Shown: positions 31,784 through 41,595 of the stretch, in pieces
Layout: every line of letters begins with the position of its first letter
How positions within the stretch are numbered: the stretch's first letter is position 1
Assembly (NCBI GenBank): GCA_000381565.1
Contig: KB906724.1
Coordinates: 1,369,802-1,433,801, forward strand
Reading direction: 5' to 3'
From: Oxalobacteraceae bacterium AB_14
GTDB taxonomy: Bacteria; Pseudomonadota; Gammaproteobacteria; Burkholderiales; Burkholderiaceae_D
DNA: 64,000 nucleotides
Notes under the pieces: model-generated
What the model was told of the DNA's origin: nothing
What the model saw: the letters and a program-made list of their open reading frames with translations, nothing else
Databases searched by the model: none
Translations under genes and position numbers: made by a program

Positions 31784-34240
31784 TTATGGACGTTGCGGCT
31801 CGCGCAGATCGGCGGGCAGGGCGTCCGGCTGCGTGCCCCAGGTTAGAGCGGCGGCATCGCTGCCCAGCTTCATCTGGATCTGTCCCCCGGCCTTGAGCTG
31901 CTCCCAGTCCAGCCAGACCTGCGGCCGTGGCTGGCCATTCCAGCGCAGCTGCTCGATCGCCAGCGGCGCCTGGGCCTTGCCGCCGGCCGCGTTGCTGTTG
32001 ATGCGCAGGGTCTTGCCGTTGCCGACATCAATCTCGGCGCTGGCGAATTTCGGCGCGTGCAGCAGGAAGTGTCCGCTGCCCGGCATCGATGGGTACAGCC
32101 CCAGCACGCTGAACACATACCACGCCGACATGGTCCCCAGGTCGTCGTTGCCGGTGACGCCGTTCGGCGCGTTGGTGAACAGCGTCTCGGCCGCACGCAA
32201 CACGGTGCTGGTCTTCCACGGCTGGCCGACCAGCGTGTACATCCACGGCGCGTGCAGGTCAGGCTCGTTGTTCGGGTTGTAGCGGTACTGGCTGTAGTAG
32301 TTGTACGGCCCCATCACCCAATCCTTGCGCACCGCCTCGTAGGGATTCTTGCGCAAGGCGTCGTAGGCGAAGAAGGCGTCGAGCCGGCGCGCGGTTTGCG
32401 CGCGTCCGCCCATGGCCGCGACCATGCCGCCCACGTCCTGCTGCACCAGCCACTGATATTGCCATGCCGTGCCTTCGTGGAAGCCATGTTCGGCGCGCGG
32501 GCTGTAGCTGCCATCGAGTTCGGCGAACCATTTGCCGTCGCTCATGCGCGCGCGCGGGAAACCCTTGAAGCCGAGTTCCTTGTCGTCCGCCGCTTCGTCC
32601 CACACCTTGTGCCAGTTGCCGGCGCGCTTGCGCAGCAGCGCGGCGTCGTCGTGCTTGCCCAGCGCCTCGGCCATGTAGGCCAGCGCGCCGTCGGCCTGCG
32701 CGTATTCCAGCGTGGCGGAGCCGCCGTGGTGCGGATCGACGTCCATGCCCTTGGCGCGGAAGGCGCGGTCGTACTGCACGTAGCCGTTTTTCAGGTAGCT
32801 CGGATTGCCGGCCCGGCCTTCGCTGCGGCTGCCGAACGGCGGCGTGCCGAAGGCGTTTTCACGCAGCGCCGTGTAGGCGCGCTGCTCCTGGCCCTTCAGC
32901 GCGCCGAAGCGCCACAGGTCGACCAGGAAAGGCGTCACCGGGTCGCCCGTCATCACGTTCGATTCGAAGTTGGCGTAGCCCCAGCGCGGCAACCAGCCGC
33001 CCTGTTCGCGCGTCTTCAGCACCGAGTCGGCGATGTCGCGCGCGCGTTCAGGCCGCAGCAACGCCAGCAGCTGGTTGTGGGCGCGGTAGGTGTCCCACAG
33101 CGAGAAGAACTCGTAGTAGGTGGAACCGCTGGCGTTGTGCAGGGCGTCGTCGTAGCCGCGATAACGGCCGTCGGCGTCGTTGCCCGTCAACGGCTGCAGC
33201 AGCGCGTGATAGAGGGCGGTGTAGAACACCGTGCGCTGGTCCTTGTCGGCGCCCCCGATGCGCACCGTGTTCAGTTCCTTTTGCCAGGCGAGCTGCGAGG
33301 CCTCGCGCATCGCGTCGAAGCTGCGCGGCTGCGCGCCCGTGTAGGCGTCGGCGTGCAGGTTGCGGCGCGCGCCTTCCGCATCGACGTGGGAGATGGCGCT
33401 GATGGCGGTGACGGCCTTGCCGTCTTTCAGGTCGAAGGTGAACCACGCGCCGTGCGGACGGCTGTCGCCTTGCTGGCTCACGCCGCGCGTGCCGGGCGTG
33501 CCGCCGGCGTCGCTCCACACGCCGTGCGTGCTGAAGGGACGGTCGAACTCCATGCGGAACCAGGTCGCGTACTGGGCGCCGCCGCAAAAACTCTTGGTGA
33601 CGATCTTGCCTTCGATGGCGCGGTCGCCCACCACCTGCAAGGTGCTGCCGACCACCGAGTGGCGCTCGTTGGCCTGGCCGACGTTGACCAGCACGTGGCC
33701 CTGGCGGGCGCTGTCGGCGAAGGTGTAGCGCTCGGCGCCGGCGCGCGTGAGCGCCGTGGTTTCGGCGACGATGCCGTCGTAGTCGGTGAGCTTGATCTTG
33801 AAGTAGCCGGCGGTGCCGACTTCGCCCTCATGGGTGTAGCTGGACGCGTACTTCTTCTGGTCGAAGCTGGCCGGCTTGGTGGTGTCGAACCTGGCGCCGG
33901 GGCCGATGTCGCCGGTCACCGGCAGCACCGACAATTGGCCGCCCTGTTCCCAGCAGCCCGCGCCGGACAGGAAGAAGTGGCCGAAGCCGCGTATCTTCGG
34001 GTCCAGGTAGCGCCAGCCTGCGTAGTGTTCGCCGATCGGGCTCAGTTGCAGCATGCCGAAAGGGGCGGAGGCGCCGGGGAAGGTGTTGCCGTCGTCCTGG
34101 GTGCCGATGAAGGTGTTGACCGGGAAGCCGGGTTTCGGCGCCGGCGCCGGCGCCGGCGCCGGTGCTGCGTCGGCCCAGAGGCTGGTCATGGCCAGCGCGA
34201 TGCTGAGCGCGAGCTGGCTGGTGGTGCGGTGTGGCGTCAT
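31784..34240 (-). CDS. GH92 alpha-mannosidase
   Basis: 818 aa. Signal peptide (about 1-25, ends ADA-AP) followed by an Ala-Pro repeat linker (APAPAPAPAPKPG), then the GH92 N-terminal beta-sandwich (VNTFIGTQDDGNTFPGASAPFGM) and the (alpha/alpha)6 catalytic domain with HEGTAWQYQW (about 575), GPYNYYSQYRYNPNNEPD and GNDDLGTMSAWYVFSVLGLYP (about 705-725). GH92 enzymes are calcium-dependent inverting exo-alpha-mannosidases, probably periplasmic here. The ATG at 34240 has GGAG 7 nt upstream. It shares a minus-strand unit with GH97 (99 bp apart). Linkage specificity cannot be read from sequence. Confidence 0.93.
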   Translation of the reverse strand: MTPHRTTSQLALSIALAMTSLWADAAPAPAPAPAPKPGFPVNTFIGTQDDGNTFPGASAPFGMLQLSPIGEHYAGWRYLDPKIRGFGHFFLSGAGCWEQGGQLSVLPVTGDIGPGARFDTTKPASFDQKKYASSYTHEGEVGTAGYFKIKLTDYDGIVAETTALTRAGAERYTFADSARQGHVLVNVGQANERHSVVGSTLQVVGDRAIEGKIVTKSFCGGAQYATWFRMEFDRPFSTHGVWSDAGGTPGTRGVSQQGDSRPHGAWFTFDLKDGKAVTAISAISHVDAEGARRNLHADAYTGAQPRSFDAMREASQLAWQKELNTVRIGGADKDQRTVFYTALYHALLQPLTGNDADGRYRGYDDALHNASGSTYYEFFSLWDTYRAHNQLLALLRPERARDIADSVLKTREQGGWLPRWGYANFESNVMTGDPVTPFLVDLWRFGALKGQEQRAYTALRENAFGTPPFGSRSEGRAGNPSYLKNGYVQYDRAFRAKGMDVDPHHGGSATLEYAQADGALAYMAEALGKHDDAALLRKRAGNWHKVWDEAADDKELGFKGFPRARMSDGKWFAELDGSYSPRAEHGFHEGTAWQYQWLVQQDVGGMVAAMGGRAQTARRLDAFFAYDALRKNPYEAVRKDWVMGPYNYYSQYRYNPNNEPDLHAPWMYTLVGQPWKTSTVLRAAETLFTNAPNGVTGNDDLGTMSAWYVFSVLGLYPSMPGSGHFLLHAPKFASAEIDVGNGKTLRINSNAAGGKAQAPLAIEQLRWNGQPRPQVWLDWEQLKAGGQIQMKLGSDAAALTWGTQPDALPADLREPQRP

Positions 34241-34339
34241 TGAGCGTCTCCAGTGGGTATTGTTGTTTTGTTGTTTATAGCACTTGAACCCTGCGGCGGC
34301 GAGGCCGGGGCGGCGCGGGCCGCGGAGTTTAGTGCGGTT

Positions 34340-36388
34340 TTAGTAAACATCGCCCTGGCCGATCGCCTTGAAGCGGATCGCGGCGCCGCCGCCGGCCGCC
34401 AGCCAGAGCTTCATCGTCTGGTCGTGTTGCACCGCTTTCTTTTCGATGACGATGGCGTAGGGATTGGTTTCCCAGTGCGCGTCCGGGCCGTCGCGGTAGA
34501 TCTCGGCCTGGTAGCGCTGGCCCGGCGCCAGGAAATCGAGCTTGAGATCGAGCGTGCGCGCCGTTTCGTTGGTCAACGCGCCGAGGAACCAGTCGCGGCC
34601 CCCGCGCTGCTGGCGGGCGATGGCCACATACTGACCTACTTCGCCGGCGATGGCGCGGCTCTCTTCCCAGTCGGCCGGAACATCGACGATGAACTGGAAG
34701 GCGTCGCGGCGCGCCTCGTAGTTCTCGGGCAGGTCGGCCGCCATCTGGATCGGGCTATACAGCACCACGTACAGCGACAGTTCCTTGGCCAGCGTGGAGC
34801 GCACGCGGTTCTCCGATTGTTCGCCGTTGGGCTTGAGGTTGAAGATGCCGGGCGTGTAGTCGAACGGGCCGGCAAGCATGCGGGTAAAGGGCAGCAGCGC
34901 CGTGTGCTCGGGCGGATTGGGCGGATAGCCCCAGGCGTTGTACTCCTGGCCGCGCGCGCCTTCGCGCGTGAGCCAGTTGGGGTAGGTGCGGCGCAGGCCG
35001 GTGTCCTTGATCGGCTCGTGGGTATCGATGCTGATGTGGCGCTTGGCCGCCGCGACGACGGAGTGCAGGTACTCGCCGGCCATGTATTGGCCGTCGTGCC
35101 ATTCGTAGCGGGTGATGCCTTCCGCATCCACGCGCTTGATGCGGGCGTTGTCGGTGACGTAGCCGGTCTTCACCTGGGTGACGTTGTTGTCGCGGTAGTA
35201 GTCGAGCGCGCCGTCCATCTGGCTGGCGTAGTGCGATACCGCGCCCGAGGTCTCGTGATGGCCGATCAGGCCCACGCCCAGCTTCTTGCCGTAGGCGGCG
35301 ATCTGGCGCATGTCGAAGTCCGGGTAGGGTTCGGTGAAGCTGAAGCGGTCGCCGTTGTCCTGCCATTCGCCGTCCCAGCCCACGTTCCAGCCTTCCACCA
35401 GCACGCCGGAGAAGCCGTACCTGGCGGCGAAGTCCATATAGCGCTTGGTCTCGGCCGTCGTCGCGCCGTGCTTGGGGCCCGAGGCCCAGGTCTTCTGCCA
35501 CAGGTGCATGGCCCACCAGATGCCGACATATTTGCCCGGCTTGACCCAGGAGACGTCGCCCAGTTTATTCGGTTCGTTGAGGTTGAGGATCAGGTCCGAG
35601 TTCAGCAAGCCTTTGGCGTCGGGCGATACCTGCACCGTGCGCCACGGCGTCTTGAAGGCGCCGCGGGTCTTGACGCGGCTGCCGTCGTACCACGGCGTGA
35701 GGTCGGCCTTGAACACGCCGTCGTGCTGCTGGTTCAGCGTCATCGACGCGTAGTCGGTCAGCGCCGCCTCGTGGATGGACAGGTGCACGCCCGATGGCAG
35801 GCGCAGCGTGAACGGCGTTTCCACATGCGGCGCGTCCTTCAGCAGCGTGGAGCGGTACAGGTATTCCAGGCCGCGCCAGGCGCGCGCCGGGATCCACCAG
35901 GCGCGGGTCTTGCCGGCGTCGGGGATCTGGAACTCGGTGGTTTCGTCGACGATCTCGATCTCGCCCGGCATGCCCGCTTGTTCGGGCACTTCGTAACGGA
36001 AGCCGATGCCGTCATTGAACACCCGGAAGCGCACCGTGAACTTGCTGCGCGCGTCGAGCGCGCGCGCGAAGTCGACGCGCAGCTCGTTGTGCTGGTCGCG
36101 CACCAGCTTGCGCTCGCCCCAGGGCTGGGTCCAGGTGGTGTCGGCTTGGTCGCTGGCGGTGGCGGTGATGTTGTAGCCCTCGCCAAACGAGGCGCCGCGC
36201 TTGAACACCATGCCGAGGTGGGAGGGCGTGATGACCGGCACGCCGCGATAGGTGACGCGATAGCTCGGGTTGGCGTGGTCGTCGCTGACGCTGACCACCA
36301 GCGCGCCATCGGGCGAACTGACGCTGGTGTCGCGCGCGTGGGCGAGGGGGGCGGCCAAGGCCAGTAACAGGAGGTAGACAGGTTTCAT
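34340..36388 (-). CDS. GH97 alpha-glucosidase/alpha-galactosidase
   Basis: 682 aa from ATG 36388, chosen because it begins a clean signal peptide (KPVYLLLLALAAPLAHA); a GTG 12 codons upstream is possible. GH97 architecture: N-terminal beta-super-sandwich with YNITATASDQADTTWTQPWGE, a catalytic barrel with VKPGKYVGIWWAMHLWQK (about 285), GFSGVLVEGWNVGWDGEW and HHETSGAV (about 380), RTYPNWLTREGARGQEYNAW, then a C-terminal sandwich. GH97 includes calcium-dependent inverting alpha-glucosidases and retaining alpha-galactosidases; I cannot decide which. It probably acts in the periplasm on sugar imported by the TonB receptor. Confidence 0.92.
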   Translation of the reverse strand: MKPVYLLLLALAAPLAHARDTSVSSPDGALVVSVSDDHANPSYRVTYRGVPVITPSHLGMVFKRGASFGEGYNITATASDQADTTWTQPWGERKLVRDQHNELRVDFARALDARSKFTVRFRVFNDGIGFRYEVPEQAGMPGEIEIVDETTEFQIPDAGKTRAWWIPARAWRGLEYLYRSTLLKDAPHVETPFTLRLPSGVHLSIHEAALTDYASMTLNQQHDGVFKADLTPWYDGSRVKTRGAFKTPWRTVQVSPDAKGLLNSDLILNLNEPNKLGDVSWVKPGKYVGIWWAMHLWQKTWASGPKHGATTAETKRYMDFAARYGFSGVLVEGWNVGWDGEWQDNGDRFSFTEPYPDFDMRQIAAYGKKLGVGLIGHHETSGAVSHYASQMDGALDYYRDNNVTQVKTGYVTDNARIKRVDAEGITRYEWHDGQYMAGEYLHSVVAAAKRHISIDTHEPIKDTGLRRTYPNWLTREGARGQEYNAWGYPPNPPEHTALLPFTRMLAGPFDYTPGIFNLKPNGEQSENRVRSTLAKELSLYVVLYSPIQMAADLPENYEARRDAFQFIVDVPADWEESRAIAGEVGQYVAIARQQRGGRDWFLGALTNETARTLDLKLDFLAPGQRYQAEIYRDGPDAHWETNPYAIVIEKKAVQHDQTMKLWLAAGGGAAIRFKAIGQGDVY

Positions 36389-36492
36389 TCGAAAAGTTGC
36401 TGGTTTTGATTGCGGAATTCTCACATGCCCGGATGACGGAATTCGCGCCAGGCATGCTGGCGCGGCATAGTTTAGTCATGATTACTAAACCG

Positions 36493-37449
36493 TCAGGCGG
36501 CTGCTGCTGCCGTCCTACGTCTGAGGTCATCCAGCAGCCATCGTCCCGCAGGCCGCAACGTGCGGTCGCGCTGATGCGCGGCATAAATCGTCAGCCCCCC
36601 GGCGGGAGTCGGATCGTTCTCGATATCGAGCGCGACCAAGCTGCCAGCCGCGATCAATCCGGACACCAGATGGTCGGGCATGCGGCACCATCCAAAACCG
36701 CCGAGCAGGAAGTCCAGGCGGCGGCCGAGATCCACGAAGCGCCAGAGTTTGGCGCTCGCCAGCCCGAAATTTTCGCCAGCGGGATCGACCGGGTCCGACA
36801 GCACAAGCTGAACATGCGGCTCCAGATCGACCGGCGTCGCCGGCCGCCCGAGCGCGGCAAGTGGATGGGCTGGCGCGACCACGGCCTGCATGCCGACGCG
36901 CAGCAGCGGATATGCGGCTATGTCGTCTGGAATGGAAGGCAGCAGCAGGCAGATGCCGATGGCGGCGGCGTCGCTTCTGAGGCGCCTCAACGAGCCCCCC
37001 AGGCCTTCTGTCGAAAAGCTCACTGGCAGATTCGGAAATGTCCGGCTCAGCGCCGACAGGCTCTCGATGAATGGCGCGGTAGGCACCAGAGGATCGATTG
37101 CAATGACCAGCTCTGGCTCCAAGCCCAAGCGCGTTCCCATTGCCACGCCTTCGAAGCGGGCAGCGCTGGCCAGGACCAGGCGCGCATGGTCGACCAAGAC
37201 CCGGCCAGTGTCGGTCAAGCTTGGACGGTGGCCGCTGCGGTCGAACAGCGACACACCCTGGAGATCCTCCAACGTGGCTATGGCCTGGCTGATGGCCGAC
37301 TGGACGCGGCCAAGCTTTCGCCCTGCGGCGGAAAAGCTGCCCGTATCCGCAATCGTCACCAGGACGCGTAGCTGGTCCAGTGTAAGGCTACCTATCAAGA
37401 CATTTACTCCCTGGGCTGGTCCATCGGAATTTATGATGGAGTTCTTCAT
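36493..37449 (-). CDS. LysR-family transcriptional regulator
   Basis: 318 aa; the LysR core begins at [40 protein letters not shown] (about 22-61), so an 18- to 20-residue N-terminal extension is present with this start and a later start may be used. The C-terminal effector-binding domain is of normal length. It is transcribed divergently from the azoreductase gene at 37567 (117 bp apart), the common layout of a LysR regulator and its target. The effector is unknown, possibly a quinone or azo compound. Confidence 0.88.
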   Translation of the reverse strand: MKNSIINSDGPAQGVNVLIGSLTLDQLRVLVTIADTGSFSAAGRKLGRVQSAISQAIATLEDLQGVSLFDRSGHRPSLTDTGRVLVDHARLVLASAARFEGVAMGTRLGLEPELVIAIDPLVPTAPFIESLSALSRTFPNLPVSFSTEGLGGSLRRLRSDAAAIGICLLLPSIPDDIAAYPLLRVGMQAVVAPAHPLAALGRPATPVDLEPHVQLVLSDPVDPAGENFGLASAKLWRFVDLGRRLDFLLGGFGWCRMPDHLVSGLIAAGSLVALDIENDPTPAGGLTIYAAHQRDRTLRPAGRWLLDDLRRRTAAAAA

Positions 37450-37566
37450 ATTTTAATCGCTTACGGAGAGGGAGGCGCGGCGATATATTGTGGCTACCCA
37501 AACAGCCCGACGTGCAAGCCATTCCAGGCTTCACGTCCCGGCGCTACTTTTTCAAGGATAATTGCA

Positions 37567-38187
37567 ATGGCCAAACTCTTGGTAATCGAGACCAGCCCTC
37601 GCGGCAAGCACTCGGTATCACGCAACATGACGCGTCGTTTCGTGCAGGACTGGGTCGCGGCCCACCCCGGCGGCGAGGTGATTGTCCGCGACCTGATGGA
37701 TGCCGGACTCCGGTTCGTCGATGCCGCGTGGCTGCAGGCCTACTTCACGCCGCCGGAAAAGCACACGCCAGAGATGGCGGACATGTTGAAGCTCTCCGAC
37801 CTGCTGGTGGCGGAATTGCTCGCCGTCGATCACCTTGTCATTGCGACGCCGGTCTACAACTACAACGTGCCAGCGGTATTGAAGGCGTGGATCGACCACG
37901 TCGTTCGCAAGGGGGTGACGCTCGGCTTCGATGGGCGCGGGCTCGTGACTGGAAAAAAGGCCAGCGTATTGATCGCGTCGGGAGGCATTTATACCGAGGG
38001 ATCGCCCATCCAGGAGCGCGACATCGCGTCCCAATATCTGCGGCTCATACTTGGCGTGATCGGCATCAGCGATGTGACCTTCGTTGCCGGTGGCGGGGCC
38101 AAGGCGGTTGACCTGGGCGAGCAGACCATGGAGGCTTTTGTGGAGAAACTCGGCGGAGAGCTTGAGCGCGCCGCCAGCGCCCGCTGA
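37567..38187 (+). CDS. azoR: FMN-dependent NADH:quinone/azo reductase AzoR
   Basis: 206 aa, flavodoxin-like fold of the AzoR/NQO family. FMN-binding segments: [12 protein letters not shown] (about 8-19), [21 protein letters not shown] (about 98-118) and [10 protein letters not shown] (about 140). AzoR reduces quinones and azo dyes by two-electron transfer, usually in the cytosol as a defence against thiol or quinone stress. A ribosome-binding site AAGGA lies 8 nt upstream. Likely controlled by the adjacent divergent LysR gene. Confidence 0.92.
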   Translation: MAKLLVIETSPRGKHSVSRNMTRRFVQDWVAAHPGGEVIVRDLMDAGLRFVDAAWLQAYFTPPEKHTPEMADMLKLSDLLVAELLAVDHLVIATPVYNYNVPAVLKAWIDHVVRKGVTLGFDGRGLVTGKKASVLIASGGIYTEGSPIQERDIASQYLRLILGVIGISDVTFVAGGGAKAVDLGEQTMEAFVEKLGGELERAASAR

Positions 38188-38240
38188 TCAAAGTTGGCTA
38201 CTTTACAAAACTTCACGCAACGGAGATAAAGCGGCAATCG

Positions 38241-38280
38241 CCCGTCGGTTTAATGGCTGCAGTACCAATAAACCGACGGG
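38241..38280 (+). promoter_or_regulatory. Hairpin/palindrome overlapping the ribosome-binding site of the ABC ATPase gene
   Basis: A perfect 12-bp inverted repeat CCCGTCGGTTTA / TAAACCGACGGG with 16-nt spacer. The 3' arm contains the GGGA that serves as ribosome-binding site for ATG 38289. In RNA it would hide the site; in DNA it could be an operator. There is no T-tail, so it is not an intrinsic terminator. Confidence 0.55.
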
Positions 38281-38288
38281 AACCAACC

Positions 38289-39044
38289 ATGACAGCATCC
38301 GCAACGGCGCGACCTTTGATGGTCTTGCGCGATTTGAGCAAACGTTACGACAGTAGCGCCGGCAGCCTGATGGCGCTCGATGGCATCAACCTGGAGGTGC
38401 AGGCCGGCGAGTTCGTCGCCGTGGTCGGCAAATCGGGCAGCGGCAAGTCGACCCTGCTGAACCTGGCCAGTGGCATCGATACGCCATCCTCCGGCGAGGT
38501 CTGGATAGACGGCGCCGCCGTGCACGTCATGCGGCAATCGGAGCTGGCGCGCTGGCGCGGCCGCCAGCTCGGCATCGTGTTCCAGTTCTTCCAGCTGCTG
38601 CCGACGCTGACCGTGGCGGAGAACGTGATGCTGCCGATGGATTTCTGTTCCACCTATCCGGCGCGCCAGCGGCGTGCGCGGGCGCTGGCCTTGCTGGAGC
38701 GGCTCGATATCGGCGCGCAGGCCGACAAGCTGCCGTCGGCACTGTCCGGCGGCCAGCAGCAGCGCGCCGCGATCGCGCGCGCGCTGGCCAACGACGCGCC
38801 CATCCTGGTGGCCGACGAGCCGACCGGCAATCTCGATAGCGACACCACGCGCCAGATCATGCAGCTGTTCGCCGGCCTGGTCGAACAGGGCAAGACGGTG
38901 CTGATGGTGACGCACGAACGCGACTTCAGCGAGTACTTCACGCGCCTCGTCACGCTGGCCGACGGCCGTATCGGCAGCATCGGCGCGCCGCGCGGCGGCG
39001 TGGCCGGCATCGACCACAGCGCCAACCGGGTGCGCCATGCTTAG
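38289..39044 (+). CDS. ABC transporter ATP-binding protein (LolD/MacB/YbbA type)
   Basis: 251 aa from ATG 38289; an upstream start at 38253 would begin within the palindrome. Walker A GKSGSGKST (about 43-51), signature LSGGQQQRAAIARAL (about 147-161), Walker B ILVADEPTGN, H-loop MVTHERDF. It overlaps the permease gene by 8 bp. The pair matches the YbbA-YbbP / MacB class, which couples ATP hydrolysis to mechanical work in the periplasm and does not transport through the membrane itself. Substrate unknown. Confidence 0.92.
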   Translation: MTASATARPLMVLRDLSKRYDSSAGSLMALDGINLEVQAGEFVAVVGKSGSGKSTLLNLASGIDTPSSGEVWIDGAAVHVMRQSELARWRGRQLGIVFQFFQLLPTLTVAENVMLPMDFCSTYPARQRRARALALLERLDIGAQADKLPSALSGGQQQRAAIARALANDAPILVADEPTGNLDSDTTRQIMQLFAGLVEQGKTVLMVTHERDFSEYFTRLVTLADGRIGSIGAPRGGVAGIDHSANRVRHA

Positions 39045-41454
39045 CCCGCGCTGGCGCAAGCTGTTGCGCGATGTCGCGCTCACGCCGGGCCGCGTGGCCT
39101 TGATGCTGCTGGCGATGGCGGCCGGCGTGTGCGGGCTGGCCACCATGTTGAGCAGCTACACCATCCTCAGTCGCGAGACCACCCGCAACTACCTCGACAC
39201 CAATCCGCCCTCGGCCACGCTGCAACTGGAGCGCATCGACGCGCCCCTGCTGGCGGCGATACGCGCCTTTCCCGGCATCGCCCAGGCGCAGGCCAGCGGC
39301 ACGGTCGGCGTCACCCTGGCGGGCGAGGGCGCCGGGGCGCCGCCGACCTTGCCGTTGACCATCTTCGTGGTGGAGGATTTCAACAACCTGCGCATCAACA
39401 CCGTGTACCGCGAGCAGGGCGCGTGGCCGCCGCCGGACGGATCGCTGCTGCTGGAGCGCGATGCGCTGCGCCTGATCGGCGCGACCATCGGCCAGCGCCT
39501 CGCCGTCAGCACCGGCCACGGCGCGCCGCAAGCGCTGCTGGTCTCCGGCACCGTGCACGACCCGTCGTTGCCGCCTGCCAGCCGTGGCCAGACCGTGTAC
39601 GCCTATGCCACGCCGGCCACCGTGGCCGCGCTGGGGCTGGACGGCAGCCTGCGCCAGCTGAAGCTGACCGTCAGCGAGCAGCCGATGAATGTCGACGCCA
39701 TCGAGGCGACCGTGGCGCGGCTGGCCGTCTGGCTGCGGCAGAACGGCCACGCGGTGGAGCGCATCCGGATTCCGCCGCCGGGCGAGCATCCGCATCAAAA
39801 GGTCATGACTTCGATCCTGGCGATGCTGCTGGTGTTCAGCGGCGTGGCGCTGGTGCTGTCGGCGGTGCTGGCGGCGACGGTGGTGGGCGGCATGCTGCAG
39901 CAGCAGCGGCGCCAGATCGGCGTGATGAAGACCATCGGCGCGCGGCGCGCGCAGATCGCCGGCCTGTATCTGACGCTGGTGCTGGTCCTGGCCGGCATGG
40001 CCACTGCACTCGGCATGTCGGCCGGGCTGGCGGCCGGGCGCGCGTTCTCGCGTGTGGTGCTGAACCAGATCCTCAACTTCACCATGCACAGCGGCGCGGT
40101 GCCGCACTGGAGCTACCTGCTGATGATCGCGGCCGGGGTGCTGCTGCCGCTGGCGATCGCCGCGCTGCCGATCGCCCAAGCCAGCGCGGCGACGGTGCAG
40201 GCGGCCATCAGCGACAGCGGCAGCCACGGCCAGCGCTACAGCGCACCGGCGGCCTGGCTGGACCGGCTGCCGCTGGTCGACCGCGGCCTGCTGCTGGCGC
40301 TGCGCAACAGCCTGCGCCGGCGCGGCCGCCTGCTGTTGACCCTGGGCTTGCTGGCGCTGGCCGGCGCCATGACCATGAGCAGTCTGAATATCCGGGCCGC
40401 CTCCGCGCAGCACCTGGTCGACGCGGCGGCGGAGCGCCACTACGACATCGAGACCATGCTGGCCCGCCGGGCGCCGATCGCGCAGGTCAGCCAGCTGCTC
40501 GCGGCGCTGCCGCAGGTCGCGCTGGTCGAGGCCTGGGAGCGCAGCGGCGTGGCCCGCCAGCGCGCCGACGGCCTGGAGATCGAGCGGGTCTATCCGGACG
40601 GTGCGCACGGCACCCTGGCGGTGCAGGCGGTGCCGGAGCAGAACGCCACGCTCAAGCTGGAGATGCTGGCCGGGCGGTGGCTCGGCGCCGGCCGGCCGGA
40701 CGAGGTGGTGTTGAACAGCGCCGCGCTGGAATTCTTCCCGCAGGCGCGGGTGGGCGGCAGCATCGGCATCGCCGGCCATGGCCGCACGCTGACCTTGCGG
40801 GTGGCCGGCATCGCCCGCCAGGACATGACGGCGGCCACGGTGTTCGTCTCGGCGCCGACCTATGCGCGCATGGCCGGACGTCCGGGACAGGCGGCCAGCT
40901 ATCGCATCGTGCTGCGCGCGCACGACGAGGCGGCCATCGCCGCGGCCGCGCGCCAGATCGGCCGCACGCTGGCCGGCGCCGGCATCGACGTCCGCATGAA
41001 CCTGACGCAGACCATGCTGCGCAAGGAGGTCGACGGCCATTTCGACCTGCTGATCGCGGCCATGCTGTTCATCGCGCTGTTGACGGCGGCGGTTGGCCTG
41101 TTCGGCCTGGGTTCGGCGATGGGCAGCAACGTGGCCGAGCGCGGGCGCGAGTTCGGCGTCATGCGCAGCATCGGCGCCAGTTCGGCCGTGGTGCTGCGCA
41201 ATGTGTTGTGCGAGGGTGTGCTGGTGGCGTTGATGAGCGTGCCGCTGGCCTTGGCCTTGTCGCTGCCGCTGTCGGCGGCGATCGGCGCCTATCTGGGCGA
41301 ATTGCTGTTCGGGCTGGCCTTCCCCTTGACCGTGTCGGGCGCCGGCGTGCTGGCCTGGACGGCGATGGTGTTGCTGGGCGCCTTGCTGGCCAGCGGCTTG
41401 CCGGCCTGGGCGGCGTCGCGCCTCAGCATCCAGTTATCTCTAGCAAGTCTTTGA
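39037..41454 (+). CDS. ABC transporter permease with two FtsX domains (YbbP-like)
   Basis: 805 aa, the same length class as E. coli YbbP. Layout: membrane helix (about 24-44), periplasmic domain, three-helix FtsX domain (about 260-385), membrane helix (about 430-450), second periplasmic domain, second FtsX domain (about 670-800). The cytoplasmic coupling motif appears twice: RRQIGVMKTIGARRAQI and GREFGVMRSIGASSAVV. The first gene product is its ATPase. It is followed after 11 bp by a 37-codon gene. Related systems extrude or extract lipophilic substrates from the membrane. Confidence 0.9.
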   Translation: MLSPRWRKLLRDVALTPGRVALMLLAMAAGVCGLATMLSSYTILSRETTRNYLDTNPPSATLQLERIDAPLLAAIRAFPGIAQAQASGTVGVTLAGEGAGAPPTLPLTIFVVEDFNNLRINTVYREQGAWPPPDGSLLLERDALRLIGATIGQRLAVSTGHGAPQALLVSGTVHDPSLPPASRGQTVYAYATPATVAALGLDGSLRQLKLTVSEQPMNVDAIEATVARLAVWLRQNGHAVERIRIPPPGEHPHQKVMTSILAMLLVFSGVALVLSAVLAATVVGGMLQQQRRQIGVMKTIGARRAQIAGLYLTLVLVLAGMATALGMSAGLAAGRAFSRVVLNQILNFTMHSGAVPHWSYLLMIAAGVLLPLAIAALPIAQASAATVQAAISDSGSHGQRYSAPAAWLDRLPLVDRGLLLALRNSLRRRGRLLLTLGLLALAGAMTMSSLNIRAASAQHLVDAAAERHYDIETMLARRAPIAQVSQLLAALPQVALVEAWERSGVARQRADGLEIERVYPDGAHGTLAVQAVPEQNATLKLEMLAGRWLGAGRPDEVVLNSAALEFFPQARVGGSIGIAGHGRTLTLRVAGIARQDMTAATVFVSAPTYARMAGRPGQAASYRIVLRAHDEAAIAAAARQIGRTLAGAGIDVRMNLTQTMLRKEVDGHFDLLIAAMLFIALLTAAVGLFGLGSAMGSNVAERGREFGVMRSIGASSAVVLRNVLCEGVLVALMSVPLALALSLPLSAAIGAYLGELLFGLAFPLTVSGAGVLAWTAMVLLGALLASGLPAWAASRLSIQLSLASL

Positions 41455-41465
41455 AAGGAAACATC

Positions 41466-41579
41466 ATGAAAAAATCCACCGTGGTGGCGGCGCTGATGGT
41501 CGCCGCTTGCATCGGCCTGTATGTCGGCGCGCAGTATCTGGACCTGGTCGGGCTGTTCAGGCGCATGCACGGCATGTGA
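41466..41579 (+). CDS. 37-aa single-span membrane protein in ABC operon
   Basis: Begins at ATG 41466 with GAAAGGAAA 6-13 nt upstream and ends at TGA 41579. The peptide starts MKKSTVVAALMVAACIGLYV, a charged N-terminus and one hydrophobic helix (about 5-21), followed by an amphipathic LFRRMHGM tail. It lies 11 bp after the permease stop and is thus probably co-transcribed. It could be a small accessory subunit of the YbbAP-like transporter. Too short for family recognition. Confidence 0.6.
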   Translation: MKKSTVVAALMVAACIGLYVGAQYLDLVGLFRRMHGM

Positions 41580-41595
41580 GCGCCGCAGGAGCGCT

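Noticed and set aside
32057-36367. Long plus-strand open frames opposite GH92 and GH97
   Set aside because: Shadow frames with biased composition; the minus-strand frames encode complete glycosidases.
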